From: Candidatus Uhrbacteria bacterium
GTDB lineage: Bacteria > Patescibacteriota > Patescibacteriia > UBA9934
Length of the DNA: 40,148 bases
Direction of reading: 5' to 3'
NCBI GenBank assembly: GCA_943358395.1
Contig: CALRGY010000009.1
Coordinates: 1-40,148 of the forward strand
In this document: positions 1-7,741 of the stretch, in pieces
Layout of the letters: each line of letters begins with the position of its first letter
Numbering within the stretch: position 1 is the stretch's first letter
Made by a program: the position numbers and the translations under genes
The notes under the pieces: generated by a model
What the model saw: the letters and a program-made list of their open reading frames with translations, nothing else
Databases searched by the model: none
What the model was told of the DNA's origin: nothing

Positions 1-34
1 CAACAACGACCGGATACACTCCGCTCACCGGATG

Positions 35-62
35 CCGCCAGTGACGTTCCGTCACCGGGCGG
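35..62. terminator. GC-rich hairpin downstream of the HindVP-like gene
   Basis: Two nested stems pair exactly: CCGCC (35-39) with GGCGG (58-62), and GTGACG (41-46) with CGTCAC (50-55) around a 3-nt loop. It lies 12 nt past the stop of the minus-strand restriction gene. No T-run follows on either strand, so an intrinsic-terminator role is only a guess. Confidence 0.35.
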
Positions 63-74
63 ACCAACACACCG

Positions 75-1037
75 TCACACACCAAATTCACTCACTTTTA
101 CAAAACGCTCTCCTTGGGAACAGTGTCTAAAAAATGGGGTCCTTGCCACTTTTCGATGATCAATTTTTCCATTGAGAGAATAATCGTAAAGCATTTTGAC
201 GAGCCAGATCACTGATCGTACCTGCCGAGTAATCGTAGTTCGATTGTCTTGTAATTCACCCCGTACAACAGAAAGAAAAAGCTGAGCGAATGCAAAATCA
301 GACCAAACGAATACATCAAAGGCGTTATCAGCAAGTATTTGTGACTTTCCTTGTGTTTTCCAGATAGGCTGCAAAATGAGTGGACTCTGTTTTTCGGTAT
401 TCTCACTAAGAATTTTATCCATCATTTCTCCCATCATCGATAGGTGGGGAATAACATTTATCCCTTGGCTCCAGTCCTTGATGTGATCAAGTGGTTTAAG
501 CGCTCGGCGCAATCCATCTTGATTTTCGTTGAGCGAGAGAATAATACTCAGCGCCATGTATACAATAGTATCTGGTCGGCAAACGATTTCAGAACCATAC
601 TGATCTTCTGAGAGTGTGTAGGTGGAATTATCCGGAAGAGCGGTGAGCTTTATTTCGAGTCCCCGCAGGCATGAATTAGTACGAGTGTTCATGGTGACTA
701 AATCGATGCGCGGTAAATTATTCAATACCAATTTTTGAAATGGACTGTAATCACTTTCAAATGCAAAAAAGATGTCGGGATCGTTGTACGGAATTCCAAA
801 AAGGTCTTTATGATCTAAGTATTCATGCTGGACTTTTCCAGTTTTTGTTAATGTTAGGTAATTCAGCTTTATGTTCTGACTTCCCATGTAGCACACGAGA
901 GATGTTGGGAATGAGGAATTAAATTGATTCTTTCCCCAAGAAGATTTTTGTAAAAAATCTCGATTCGAATTCGTGAGACCGAATAATGAGGGCTTTGGTT
1001 GGGGAGAATATGTATGATCTGCGGGATTATATTTCAT
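75..1037 (-). CDS. HindVP-family type II restriction endonuclease
   Basis: A 320-aa protein matching, from memory, the HindVP family (Pfam RE_HindVP; the founding enzyme cuts GRCGYC). The N-terminus carries the family motif PSLFGLTNSNRDF followed by WGKNQFNSSFP and a CYM segment. The nuclease centre is visible as RIDLVTM followed about 16 residues later by GLEIKLTALPD, a PD-(D/E)xK arrangement. Later family blocks are RPDTIVYMALSI, LILQPIWKTQGKS and DVFVWSDFAFAQLF. The ATG at 1037 was chosen because the homologous part begins right after it; a longer reading would run into the divergent DUF4012 gene. The gene is clearly more AT-rich than its neighbours, which suggests transfer. No cognate methyltransferase lies in the window; it would have to sit left of position 1. 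The exact recognition site cannot be read from sequence. Confidence 0.85.
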   Translation of the reverse strand: MKYNPADHTYSPQPKPSLFGLTNSNRDFLQKSSWGKNQFNSSFPTSLVCYMGSQNIKLNYLTLTKTGKVQHEYLDHKDLFGIPYNDPDIFFAFESDYSPFQKLVLNNLPRIDLVTMNTRTNSCLRGLEIKLTALPDNSTYTLSEDQYGSEIVCRPDTIVYMALSIILSLNENQDGLRRALKPLDHIKDWSQGINVIPHLSMMGEMMDKILSENTEKQSPLILQPIWKTQGKSQILADNAFDVFVWSDFAFAQLFLSVVRGELQDNRTTITRQVRSVIWLVKMLYDYSLNGKIDHRKVARTPFFRHCSQGERFVKVSEFGV

Positions 1038-1057
1038 AGACAAGTTTGTTGGAGGAA

Positions 1058-1086
1058 TTTTACCGCACTTTGCATAGTGATACACT
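1058..1086 (+). promoter_or_regulatory. Promoter of the DUF4012 gene, probably leaderless
   Basis: An extended -10 (TG at 1078-1079, TACACT at 1081-1086) lies 17 nt after a -35-like TTTACC (1058-1063). The ATG at 1093 is only 6 nt past the -10, so transcription should begin at or next to the start codon. Confidence 0.5.
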
Positions 1087-1092
1087 ATACCT

Positions 1093-3135
1093 ATGTTCCT
1101 CGAGCCTTCTGAGACACATCTTCCTGGGCAAGATTCTGCGGAGCTTGCATCATCGGCGGTGCCGGTGCCGGTGCATGTTTCGCGTAGGAAAAAGTGGCAT
1201 GTGCCGGTGATGGTGGTTGTGGTTGGTGGGGTGTTGTTTTTTGGAACATTGGCGTATTGCGGAGTGGCAGCAACACGGATGGTGAATGGGGGGCTGGCAG
1301 CGCGCACGGGGCTGCTTGCGGCAAAAGCGGATATTGCGGAAACGGATTTTGAAGCTGCGGCAGAGCATCTTTCGGCAGCGCATGTGGGATTTGTTGATGC
1401 AAAGAATGGTGCGGCAATGATTCGTATGGCATCGTGGATTCCGTGGGTTGGCACAAAGTACGATGCTGGGGTTGCGGTACTGGATGCCACAGAAAAAACA
1501 GTTGATGTATTAGCGGAAGCGGTGGGGATTGCCCGCGATGTGTATGGCGTGGTGGCAGAAGCGCGCGCCACGCTGAATTGGCAGGACGGCGCTCCGCAAG
1601 GCACGCCAATTCACGAATTGCCCATTGAAGTAAAGCGAACGTTATTTGCGCGGCTGGCAGCATCGTTGCCGGCACTTCGCACCATGCAGGTCAAGTTGAA
1701 TCTTGCGCATGAGGATTTAGCGCGATTCCATGAGCTGTCGACGGTTGCAGATTTTGACGAGATTCTTGCGCCATTTGAAGTTCTTCTGACCAAGCTGCAA
1801 ACAGGGGTAGATTTCTTGGTGCCATTTGCTGGTATTACTCGTGAATTTGCCGGGCTGGATGGCGACAGGCAATTTCTCCTGTTCTTTTTGAACGACACCG
1901 AGTTACGACCAACCGGTGGATTCCTGGGTACATACGGACTGATGGTCATCCGCGATGGCGATATGAAGAGCTTGGTGACAGATGACACGTATGCCGTCGA
2001 TGCCCTTGTTGCGGGGAACGCGGCATATACAGCAACATCGCCGGCACCAATTCGGGAATACTTGGAGCAGCCGGTGTGGTTCTTTCGTGACAGCATGTGG
2101 TCGCCAGATTTTGCTGCGGGCAGTAAGGATGCCATCGCGTTGTTCCGTCAAGAAATCGCAGCTTCTGGGCAGCCGGTGCCTGAAATTCATGGCGCCTTTG
2201 GGATGACAACAACATTCCTAAGCGACTTGTTGCGGTTTGTAGGGCCGGTAACCGTGGACGGGCATACGTTTACTGCAGAAAATGCACCTGATCTTTTAGA
2301 ATATCAAGTAGAAATTGCATTTGAACAAAAGGGCGTGTTGCGTGCGGATCGGAAAGATATTGTAGGAAGGCTCACGAATGCGCTTCTCGATAAGCTCCTT
2401 GAAGTGCCATCGTCCAGGTTCGAAGAGGTATTCGCGGTGCTTGTTCAGGGATTTACCAAAAAAGAAATTGCACTGTATAGCACAAATTCCGCAACGCAAT
2501 TAGTGCTGGACGATGCGGGATGGTCTGGGAAAGTCGCACAAGGAACATCGGCGGATGTGCTGATGGTGGTGGATGCGAATATGGCATCGTTGAAGTCTGA
2601 TCCGGTGGTAAAGCGGAGCATCGACTATCGTATTGTGCCGTATAACGGGGGATATCGCGCCACAGCATCGATCACATACAAGCATGAAGGATCATTTGAT
2701 TGGAAAACGTCGCGATATCGAACATACACAAGAATATACGTTCCGGCAGGATCGGAGTTGGTTTCTGTAGACGGATCGCTTGCGAACGATGCTATTCGGA
2801 ACCCGCAAGGATTGCCGGGTGTGGTTACCACAGAAGCAGAACTGGGATTAACGAGCTTTGGAACATTCACTTCTATTGAACCAGGGCAATCGCGAACGCT
2901 GACGTTTGTCTATACTCTGCCTACCAGCGTTGTGCACGCCATCGATAGCCGATCGTATACATTGTCATTATTGAAGCAAATGGGTACTGAGCCGTACGAC
3001 GTTGCTCTTCATCTTGATTTTCAACGTGCCTTACGCTCCGCGGTGCCACCGGAAGATTCAAAAGATTGGGGGAATGACGTGTATAGCGTTACGGATATTC
3101 TCTCAGAAAATCGTGAATATCGAGTGAATTTTTAA
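1093..3135 (+). CDS. DUF4012 membrane-anchored extracytoplasmic protein
   Basis: A 680-aa protein with a short cytoplasmic N-terminus (about 35 residues), one membrane segment at about residues 35-58 (VPVMVVVVGGVLFFG) and a large outer region. The block LLFFLNDTELRPTGGFLGTY near residue 255 is the hallmark of DUF4012, common in Patescibacteria and Actinobacteria. The biochemical role is unknown; the family often occurs beside envelope polysaccharide genes, and here an MreB and a GT4 glycosyltransferase follow on the same strand, which fits a cell-envelope role. No Shine-Dalgarno site precedes the ATG. Confidence 0.85.
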   Translation: MFLEPSETHLPGQDSAELASSAVPVPVHVSRRKKWHVPVMVVVVGGVLFFGTLAYCGVAATRMVNGGLAARTGLLAAKADIAETDFEAAAEHLSAAHVGFVDAKNGAAMIRMASWIPWVGTKYDAGVAVLDATEKTVDVLAEAVGIARDVYGVVAEARATLNWQDGAPQGTPIHELPIEVKRTLFARLAASLPALRTMQVKLNLAHEDLARFHELSTVADFDEILAPFEVLLTKLQTGVDFLVPFAGITREFAGLDGDRQFLLFFLNDTELRPTGGFLGTYGLMVIRDGDMKSLVTDDTYAVDALVAGNAAYTATSPAPIREYLEQPVWFFRDSMWSPDFAAGSKDAIALFRQEIAASGQPVPEIHGAFGMTTTFLSDLLRFVGPVTVDGHTFTAENAPDLLEYQVEIAFEQKGVLRADRKDIVGRLTNALLDKLLEVPSSRFEEVFAVLVQGFTKKEIALYSTNSATQLVLDDAGWSGKVAQGTSADVLMVVDANMASLKSDPVVKRSIDYRIVPYNGGYRATASITYKHEGSFDWKTSRYRTYTRIYVPAGSELVSVDGSLANDAIRNPQGLPGVVTTEAELGLTSFGTFTSIEPGQSRTLTFVYTLPTSVVHAIDSRSYTLSLLKQMGTEPYDVALHLDFQRALRSAVPPEDSKDWGNDVYSVTDILSENREYRVNF

Positions 3136-3143
3136 CGTGGGGA

Positions 3144-3176
3144 TACCTTGATCGTCAGCTTTCCCTCGATAAGGTA
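3144..3176. other. Imperfect hairpin between DUF4012 gene and mreB
   Basis: TACCTT (3144-3149) and ATCG (3151-3154) pair with CGAT (3167-3170) and AAGGTA (3171-3176), with one bulged G. No T-run follows, so it may be a weak terminator or a processing site in a shared transcript. Confidence 0.3.
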
Positions 3177-3240
3177 GTGTTTGAGAGCATTTGGGAACGA
3201 GACTCGTGTAGAGTTTTGTTATTTTTGGTGAGAAAACTCT

Positions 3241-4248
3241 ATGATGCTGAATAAGAAAATCGGAATCGATTTAGGGACCACCACGGTGCTCGTTTATGTT
3301 CCGAAACGAGGGATTATTATTAATGAGCCTTCGGTTGTTGCTGTTTCAAAGATTGATAAAACGGTGCTTGCGGTGGGGAAAGAGGCAAAAGACATGCTTG
3401 GCAGAACGCCAGACACTATTGTGGCACGTCGCCCGCTGAAAGATGGGGTGATCGCCGATTACAAAACCACAGAGGCGATGTTGCGGTATTTCATGAATAA
3501 AGCTCTTGGTGGAGTGCGTATTTTCCGGCCAGAAGTCATGATCGCGGTGCCGGGTGGTATTACGTCAACGGAACGGCGTGCGGTGGTAGACGCCGCAATT
3601 TCTGCTGGAGCAAAGAGTGCATACATTATTAAGCAGCCGATTGTTGCAGCGATTGGTGCCAATATTCCCATCGGTTCACCGAATGGGCATATGATCGTGG
3701 AAATTGGCGGAGGAACGAGTGAAATGGCAGTCATCTCCCTTGGCGGCATTGTTGCCTCAACGTCTGTGCGTATTGGTGGGGTGAAGATGGATTACGCCAT
3801 TATGGATCACATTCGCCGTACGTATAGCTTAGCGATTGGTGAGCGCACCGCAGAAGATATTAAAATCCGCTGTGGATCGGCGATGTACTTAACGGATAAG
3901 CTTCGCATGGAAGTGAAGGGGCGTGACATGATTACTGGCTTACCAAAGATCATTGAAGTGTCGTCCGATGACGTAACGGAAGCCATTCAGCCGTTACTCG
4001 AAGGCATTCTCACCACGTTAAAAGAGGTTCTTACTGTTACTCCGCCAGAGCTTTCTGCAGACGTGATGGATAAGGGTATCGTCATTTCCGGTGGCTCTAG
4101 TCAATTGCGCAACCTGGATCGCCTCATCGCAGAATCCACCGGCGTGCCAACCTACCTTGCCGAAGACCCTCAGCTCTGCGTTGCCAAAGGCACCGGCCTT
4201 GCCCTAGAAAATCTTGAATCCTACAAGCGAAGCTTGTTCACGGCGTAA
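3241..4248 (+). CDS. mreB: MreB-like actin homologue with altered catalytic residues
   Basis: A 335-aa MreB/Mbl-family protein of normal length. Phosphate-1 loop is GIDLGTTTVLVYV (residues 8-20), followed by INEPSVVAV, VPGGITSTERRAV, the phosphate-2 loop IGGGTSEMAVISLGGIV (155-171) and the adenosine motif GIVISGGSSQL. MreB forms membrane-bound filaments that guide elongation-phase wall synthesis. Two normally invariant positions differ: the EEP motif holding the catalytic glutamate reads KQP (131-133), and the Asp of DIGGGT is Glu154. ATP binding looks intact but hydrolysis may be slow or lost. The next gene, a glycosyltransferase, starts 9 nt after the stop, so the two are probably cotranscribed. 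mreC, mreD and rodA do not follow. Confidence 0.9.
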   Translation: MMLNKKIGIDLGTTTVLVYVPKRGIIINEPSVVAVSKIDKTVLAVGKEAKDMLGRTPDTIVARRPLKDGVIADYKTTEAMLRYFMNKALGGVRIFRPEVMIAVPGGITSTERRAVVDAAISAGAKSAYIIKQPIVAAIGANIPIGSPNGHMIVEIGGGTSEMAVISLGGIVASTSVRIGGVKMDYAIMDHIRRTYSLAIGERTAEDIKIRCGSAMYLTDKLRMEVKGRDMITGLPKIIEVSSDDVTEAIQPLLEGILTTLKEVLTVTPPELSADVMDKGIVISGGSSQLRNLDRLIAESTGVPTYLAEDPQLCVAKGTGLALENLESYKRSLFTA

Positions 4249-4257
4249 ATTATTTCT

Positions 4258-5385
4258 ATGATCACCTACGGCATTGATGCACATTTGCTTCTTCGGGAAA
4301 ACGCGACGGGGGTGCCGCGGTATGTGTGGTTTTTGTTGCGGGAGATGATGAAGGCGCCTCTTGGGAACGATGAACGGGTTATTCTGTACGGCCATCTGCC
4401 CAAGCCAAAGGATCTTGAACTCATCGAGGGCTGGTCGTGGAAAACGTTATCATGGCCAATTCCTCGCGGATGGACGCATGGTCGGCTGAGCATCGAGATG
4501 CTGATCAGTGCTCCAGATGTTCTTTTTGTTCCTGGTCATGAAGTACCGTTTTTTGCGCGAAAGAGTACAGGAATTGTGACGACCGTCCACGATGTTGCCT
4601 TTGCCACGAATCCTGGCGTGTATGAGCCAGCCTCTCGTCAGCGTCAAGAACTGGCGGTACGCAATGCGATTCGTAAAGCAACGCTGCTGCTTACGCCGTC
4701 GCAGGCAACTAAGAGTGATCTTGAAACGCACTATCACGTTGCTCCGGAAAGAATTGTGGTTACCCCGCTTGCGGCTACCATGCCACAATCGCAAACAGAT
4801 GCATCTGCGCTGTTACGAAAGTTACAGATCAATGCGGGGCAGTACGTTCTTTCTCTTAGTCGATTAGAAAAAAAGAAGAATACCGCAATGCTCATTCGTG
4901 CGTTTGCGAACGTGAAGCGAAAGCTTGGTATGGGGAACCCGCTCACGTTGGTGCTCGCGGGAACGTTTGGATATGGGAAGGAAGATATTTTGCGGATCAT
5001 TCGAGAGGAGCAGGTTGAGGATGCTGTGCGTTTGCCTGGGTATGTTTCAGATGACGATGCTTCTGTGTTGCTTGCGAACGCATTGTGTTTTGCTTTTCCG
5101 TCAGTCGCGGAAGGGTTCGGTATTCCGGTATTGGAAGCTATGGAGCATGGCGCACCGGTGATTGCATCGAATATTCCGGTGATGCGTGAAGTATGTGGCG
5201 ATGCGGCATTGTTGGTTTCCCCGAATGATATCAGTGCACTTGCCCTTGCGATTCTGCGAATGATGGATGTGCACGTTCGGGATGAATATCGTAAAAAAGG
5301 TTTACAGCACGGCGCACAATTTTCATGGGCAACGTCTGCACAGGCGACATGGGAAGCGCTTCGCATTGCGGCGAAAAATCGGTAA
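4258..5385 (+). CDS. GT4-family glycosyltransferase
   Basis: A 375-aa GT-B fold enzyme. The N-terminal half binds the acceptor; the C-terminal half carries the GT4 nucleotide-sugar signature: SLSRLEKKKNTAMLIRAF, then LVLAGTFGYGKED, and SVAEGFGIPVLEAMEHG, in which the E-x7-E motif contacts the sugar donor. It should transfer a hexose from a nucleotide sugar to an envelope glycolipid or polysaccharide at the cytoplasmic face; donor and acceptor cannot be assigned. No signal peptide or membrane span is seen. It follows mreB by 9 nt in the same direction. No clear Shine-Dalgarno site precedes the ATG. Confidence 0.85.
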   Translation: MITYGIDAHLLLRENATGVPRYVWFLLREMMKAPLGNDERVILYGHLPKPKDLELIEGWSWKTLSWPIPRGWTHGRLSIEMLISAPDVLFVPGHEVPFFARKSTGIVTTVHDVAFATNPGVYEPASRQRQELAVRNAIRKATLLLTPSQATKSDLETHYHVAPERIVVTPLAATMPQSQTDASALLRKLQINAGQYVLSLSRLEKKKNTAMLIRAFANVKRKLGMGNPLTLVLAGTFGYGKEDILRIIREEQVEDAVRLPGYVSDDDASVLLANALCFAFPSVAEGFGIPVLEAMEHGAPVIASNIPVMREVCGDAALLVSPNDISALALAILRMMDVHVRDEYRKKGLQHGAQFSWATSAQATWEALRIAAKNR

Positions 5386-5440
5386 GAAGCGAACGGATTT
5401 TTCCGGTTCATGCACAGGAGCCCTTTTCGTTCTTTCCTCA

Positions 5441-5446
5441 TACTAT
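5441..5446 (+). promoter_or_regulatory. -10 box for the TrmB-like gene
   Basis: TACTAT ends 6 nt before the ATG. No good -35 hexamer is seen 16-18 nt upstream, so the call rests on the -10 and on the same spacing at other genes in the window. Confidence 0.35.
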
Positions 5447-5452
5447 CACCAT

Positions 5453-6199
5453 ATGATGATTCATTTGGTTGATGAGCTGACAACATTGGGTTTTTCCCAG
5501 CGCATTGCAGAGGCATATGTACTCTTGGCGCAAAAGGGGGAGCTTTCTGCGCGTGATGTGGGTGAGCGATTTTCTTTAGCTCGCCCCACAGCGCATGACG
5601 TGATGATGTCGTTGGTCGATCACGGGCTTGCACGCACGAAGCACGATGGGAAAGAGAGAAAGTTTGTGATGGCATCACCGTTGAATATTCGAGAAAAACT
5701 GGAGGAGAAGCGACGTGAGAGCGCGTCCCGTGTGGAGCGATTTGATTTGTTGCTCCCGAATTTACAGGCGCTCGCCGCATTGGGCGGAGGGGAACAGCCT
5801 GCAGTGCGATATGGAGATGACGCGGAAGAGCTGGCGGTGTTGTATGCGGAATTCTCCCTCTTGCACGGCGACGTGATTCAGCTCTTTGACGATGTCGCTT
5901 TTGAGCAGTATGTCTTTGCTGATGAAAAGAATCTCTCCAGCAAACGTATACGGAGCATGGTGATTACGAATGCCGTACACATTGAAGCTCGTGTTCCTCA
6001 TGATATTCGTGTCATCCCAAAATCGGTGCTTTCGATGTCTGGAAACATTCGCGTCTGCGCCGATCGGGTTCTTCTTTCATCTTCAGGCACAGCAACCGCA
6101 GTCATCGCCATTCGTTCCCAACCCATCGCTGATGTTTGTAGGGCGACATTAGAGCTCGCGTGGTGCGCAGCGGGGAAGATTGAGGAGTGGATGAAGTAG
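5453..6199 (+). CDS. TrmB-family transcriptional regulator
   Basis: A 248-aa protein. Residues 1-75 form a winged-helix domain of the TrmB type (LGFSQRIAEAYVLLAQKGELSARD, then the recognition helix ARPTAHDVMMSLVDHGL), followed by a helical linker (REKLEEKRRESASRVERF) and a C-terminal effector-like domain. TrmB relatives in archaea and CPR act as sugar- or metabolite-responsive repressors; the ligand here is unknown. The ATG at 5453 (or the adjacent one at 5456) was chosen because a -10-like TACTAT (5441-5446) lies 6 nt upstream, which would make the mRNA leaderless; the upstream reading overlaps the glycosyltransferase by more than 100 nt. The TAG stop is also the first triplet of a boundary hairpin. 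Confidence 0.75.
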   Translation: MMIHLVDELTTLGFSQRIAEAYVLLAQKGELSARDVGERFSLARPTAHDVMMSLVDHGLARTKHDGKERKFVMASPLNIREKLEEKRRESASRVERFDLLLPNLQALAALGGGEQPAVRYGDDAEELAVLYAEFSLLHGDVIQLFDDVAFEQYVFADEKNLSSKRIRSMVITNAVHIEARVPHDIRVIPKSVLSMSGNIRVCADRVLLSSSGTATAVIAIRSQPIADVCRATLELAWCAAGKIEEWMK

Positions 6200-6323
6200 T
6201 CCTTCCTCATTTTGTCTCTTTTCGGTTTGCTTCCTCGACGTGATCGACGACGTACCATGAAGTACGTCTTGACGATCCCGTCATCGTCGCGCACCGAAAA
6301 TAGCCTAAAATGAGAAAGTCCTA
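6197..6323 (+). repeat. Gene-boundary hairpin A1, 127 bp
   Basis: The ends are inverted repeats: TAGTCCTTCCTCATTTT (6197-6213) against the complement of AAAATGAGAAAGTCCTA (6307-6323). Inside, TTTTCGGT pairs with ACCGAAAA, and the apex is ACGTAC-CATGAA-GTACGT. The element begins at the TAG stop of the TrmB-like gene and occupies its 3' UTR. No T-run follows on the plus strand, so if it ends transcription it does so in another way. Its core is nearly identical to elements at 22149 and 28454. Confidence 0.85.
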
Positions 6324-6329
6324 CATATC

Positions 6330-6351
6330 AAAAAGCACCCGTGATGGGTGC
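6330..6351 (-). terminator. Intrinsic terminator of the minus-strand RNA unit
   Basis: On the minus strand GCACCC, a 5-nt loop and GGGTGC are followed by five T (6334-6330). There is no T-run on the plus side, so it ends transcripts coming from higher coordinates, that is, the structured-RNA unit at 6366-6864. Confidence 0.7.
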
Positions 6352-6365
6352 ATAATCTGACCGAG

Positions 6366-6490
6366 GAGAACTTTTCCATTTGCGGCTATTTTCGGTGCGG
6401 AGCAAGGAAATTTCGCGAGACGTACTTCACGGTACGTTGAGCGAATTTCCGAAGCGACAAGTCGAAAAGAGACCAAATGGGGAAGTTCTC
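6366..6490 (-). repeat. Gene-boundary hairpin B1, 125 bp
   Basis: The outer arms GAGAACTTTTCCATTTG (6366-6382) and CAAATGGGGAAGTTCTC (6474-6490) pair at 15 of 17 positions. The core holds GACGTAC-TTCACG-GTACGT in inverted orientation relative to A1. Its end at 6490 overlaps the closing stem of the 175-nt RNA by a few nucleotides, placing it at the RNA's 3' side in a minus-strand transcript. Confidence 0.8.
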
Positions 6491-6662
6491 TCTATAATTC
6501 TGGAGGGGATCGGGCGAAGTGATCAGCCGAAGTTGATGTACGCCATGACCCACCTCTGTGGAGCGGGTGAGTCGAAACCCAATCGTCCGCTGGCGTGTCG
6601 GTGAGTAGTCACGAAATTACCCGTGAGTATTCACCATCTCTCTCCTCCAGGATTGTAGAGAG
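6488..6662 (-). ncRNA. Unidentified structured RNA of about 175 nt
   Basis: The ends form a 19-bp closing stem without mismatch (6488-6506 with 6644-6662; two G-U pairs), extendable to 22 bp. Inside are a 13-bp hairpin with one mismatch (arms GTGAGTAGTCACG and CGTGAGTATTCAC, 6601-6635), a hairpin with ACCC/GGGT stem ends, and two adjacent small hairpins whose loops both contain CGAAGT. The minus strand is favoured: a TTGACT-17-TATTGT promoter lies upstream at 6836-6864 and a T-run terminator downstream at 6330-6351, with a boundary hairpin against each end. I could not match it to SRP RNA (no GGAAG...AGCAG), RNase P RNA, tmRNA or a riboswitch I know. A divergent 6S RNA is possible because of the long closing stem, but this is unproven. 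There is no convincing protein gene here. Confidence 0.65.
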
Positions 6663-6784
6663 AACAGCCCCAGTTTGCCCATTTTTGGCTTACGTCATCG
6701 CAAATTCGCTCAACGTACCGTGAAGTACGTCTCGCGAGATTTGCTCGACGTGCACCAAAACTGGTCTAAACTGGGAATGTTCTC
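6660..6784 (-). repeat. Gene-boundary hairpin C1, 125 bp
   Basis: GAGAACAGCCCCAGTTTG at the left end and AAACTGGGAATGTTCTC at the right end pair at nearly all positions; the core reads CAACGTACCGTGAAGTACGT. It touches the 5' side of the minus-strand RNA at 6662. Together with B1 it brackets the RNA. Confidence 0.8.
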
Positions 6785-6835
6785 CTCGTTCTCTTTTGAG
6801 GATTTTGCTTCTACTCCTCTCAAAGCGAACCAGGT

Positions 6836-6864
6836 ACAATAGCAGAAAATCGACGAAAAGTCAA
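6836..6864 (-). promoter_or_regulatory. Promoter of the structured-RNA unit
   Basis: On the minus strand TTGACT (6864-6859) and TATTGT (6841-6836) are separated by 17 nt. The predicted start is near 6829, so hairpin C1 and the RNA lie on the transcript. It ends 4 nt before the divergent holB start codon. Confidence 0.6.
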
Positions 6865-6868
6865 ACCT

Positions 6869-7741
6869 ATGCAAGAGCGATTTTCTCATATTTGTGGGCA
6901 TAAACATCAGATTCCTGGGCTTTTAGGGCTTTTGGAGCGTGGGGCAATTCCTCAGGGTTTGGTGTTTGCAGGAGCGGAGCATCTCGGAAAAGCAACAATA
7001 GCGCACACATGTGCTGCAGCACTCCTCAACGTTCCTCTTCAAGATCTTTCTCGTCACCCCGATGTCCTTCTTCTTGCACCGTCGATTCGTGATAGCGGAA
7101 AAAAGGCATACGATCTTGATGATATTCGTGAAGCATTGCGCAGGCTTGGGCAGTCGTCGATATATGGAAGAACGGTGATGATCATCGATGACGCGAATGT
7201 GCTTTCTGCTGCAGCGCAGAATGCATTGCTGAAAACGCTAGAAGAACCACATGGGAATACGGTGATTCTGTTTGTCGTTCATGAGCTTTCGGCAATGCTA
7301 CCGACCGTGCTTTCCCGTACGGTAACGATTCCATTTTCATCGGTTGTGGATGAGGAATTGCGTGCTGCGGCATCGGCGAGTTTGGTATCCGAGGAGAACG
7401 TCGAGCACGCATTGAATGCTGCAGCAGGAAGACCGGGTATATTTTTCCCTCTGCTCTCTTGCCCCGATCATCCAGATCTCGATGAACGTTTAGCAGATGT
7501 GAAGAATCTTTTGTCTTCTTCTGTGGTTGATAGGCTGAAGGCGGCGCAAGCCTTGGGGAAACGGGAGGCATTTGACCTGGATGAGTTGCTCGTGTGTTTG
7601 CTCCGAACCATCAAAAATACCCAGAAATACTCGTCAAAAACGCTGAATGCTGTTTTGCAAACGCGTGAGCGAATTGCGGCAAATGGGAACTCCACAATCG
7701 CTCTTGAGCAACTTGCGCTACAATTGGGGGTATATGAATAA
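6869..7741 (+). CDS. holB: DNA polymerase III delta' subunit (clamp loader)
   Basis: A 290-aa AAA+ protein of the delta'/HolB type, part of the clamp loader that places the beta ring on primed DNA. The Walker A region is degenerate (FAGAEHLGKATIA, residues 33-45), as expected for a subunit that need not hydrolyse ATP; MIIDDANVLSAAAQNALLKTLEEP is the Walker B and sensor region, and the SRC motif appears as LSRT. The zinc-binding cysteines of many clamp-loader subunits are absent. No Shine-Dalgarno site is seen. Its stop overlaps the start of the next gene by 8 nt (ATGAATAA), suggesting translational coupling. Confidence 0.85.
   Translation: MQERFSHICGHKHQIPGLLGLLERGAIPQGLVFAGAEHLGKATIAHTCAAALLNVPLQDLSRHPDVLLLAPSIRDSGKKAYDLDDIREALRRLGQSSIYGRTVMIIDDANVLSAAAQNALLKTLEEPHGNTVILFVVHELSAMLPTVLSRTVTIPFSSVVDEELRAAASASLVSEENVEHALNAAAGRPGIFFPLLSCPDHPDLDERLADVKNLLSSSVVDRLKAAQALGKREAFDLDELLVCLLRTIKNTQKYSSKTLNAVLQTRERIAANGNSTIALEQLALQLGVYE

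Noticed and set aside
1038-1604. An N-terminal extension of the HindVP-like protein up to 509 residues
   Set aside because: The extension is antisense to the DUF4012 coding region, low in complexity, and family homology starts after the ATG at 1037.
6380-6604. A 74-codon open frame across hairpin B1 and the structured RNA
   Set aside because: It crosses a palindrome and an RNA closing stem, has no start signal and no protein-like pattern.
6488-6662. The RNA as a tmRNA or tRNA, because GGGTTTCGACTCACCC looks like a T arm on the minus strand
   Set aside because: The stem and loop lengths do not fit a T arm, no acceptor stem with CCA is present, and the CTCCACAGAG that follows is simply the loop of an ACCC/GGGT hairpin.
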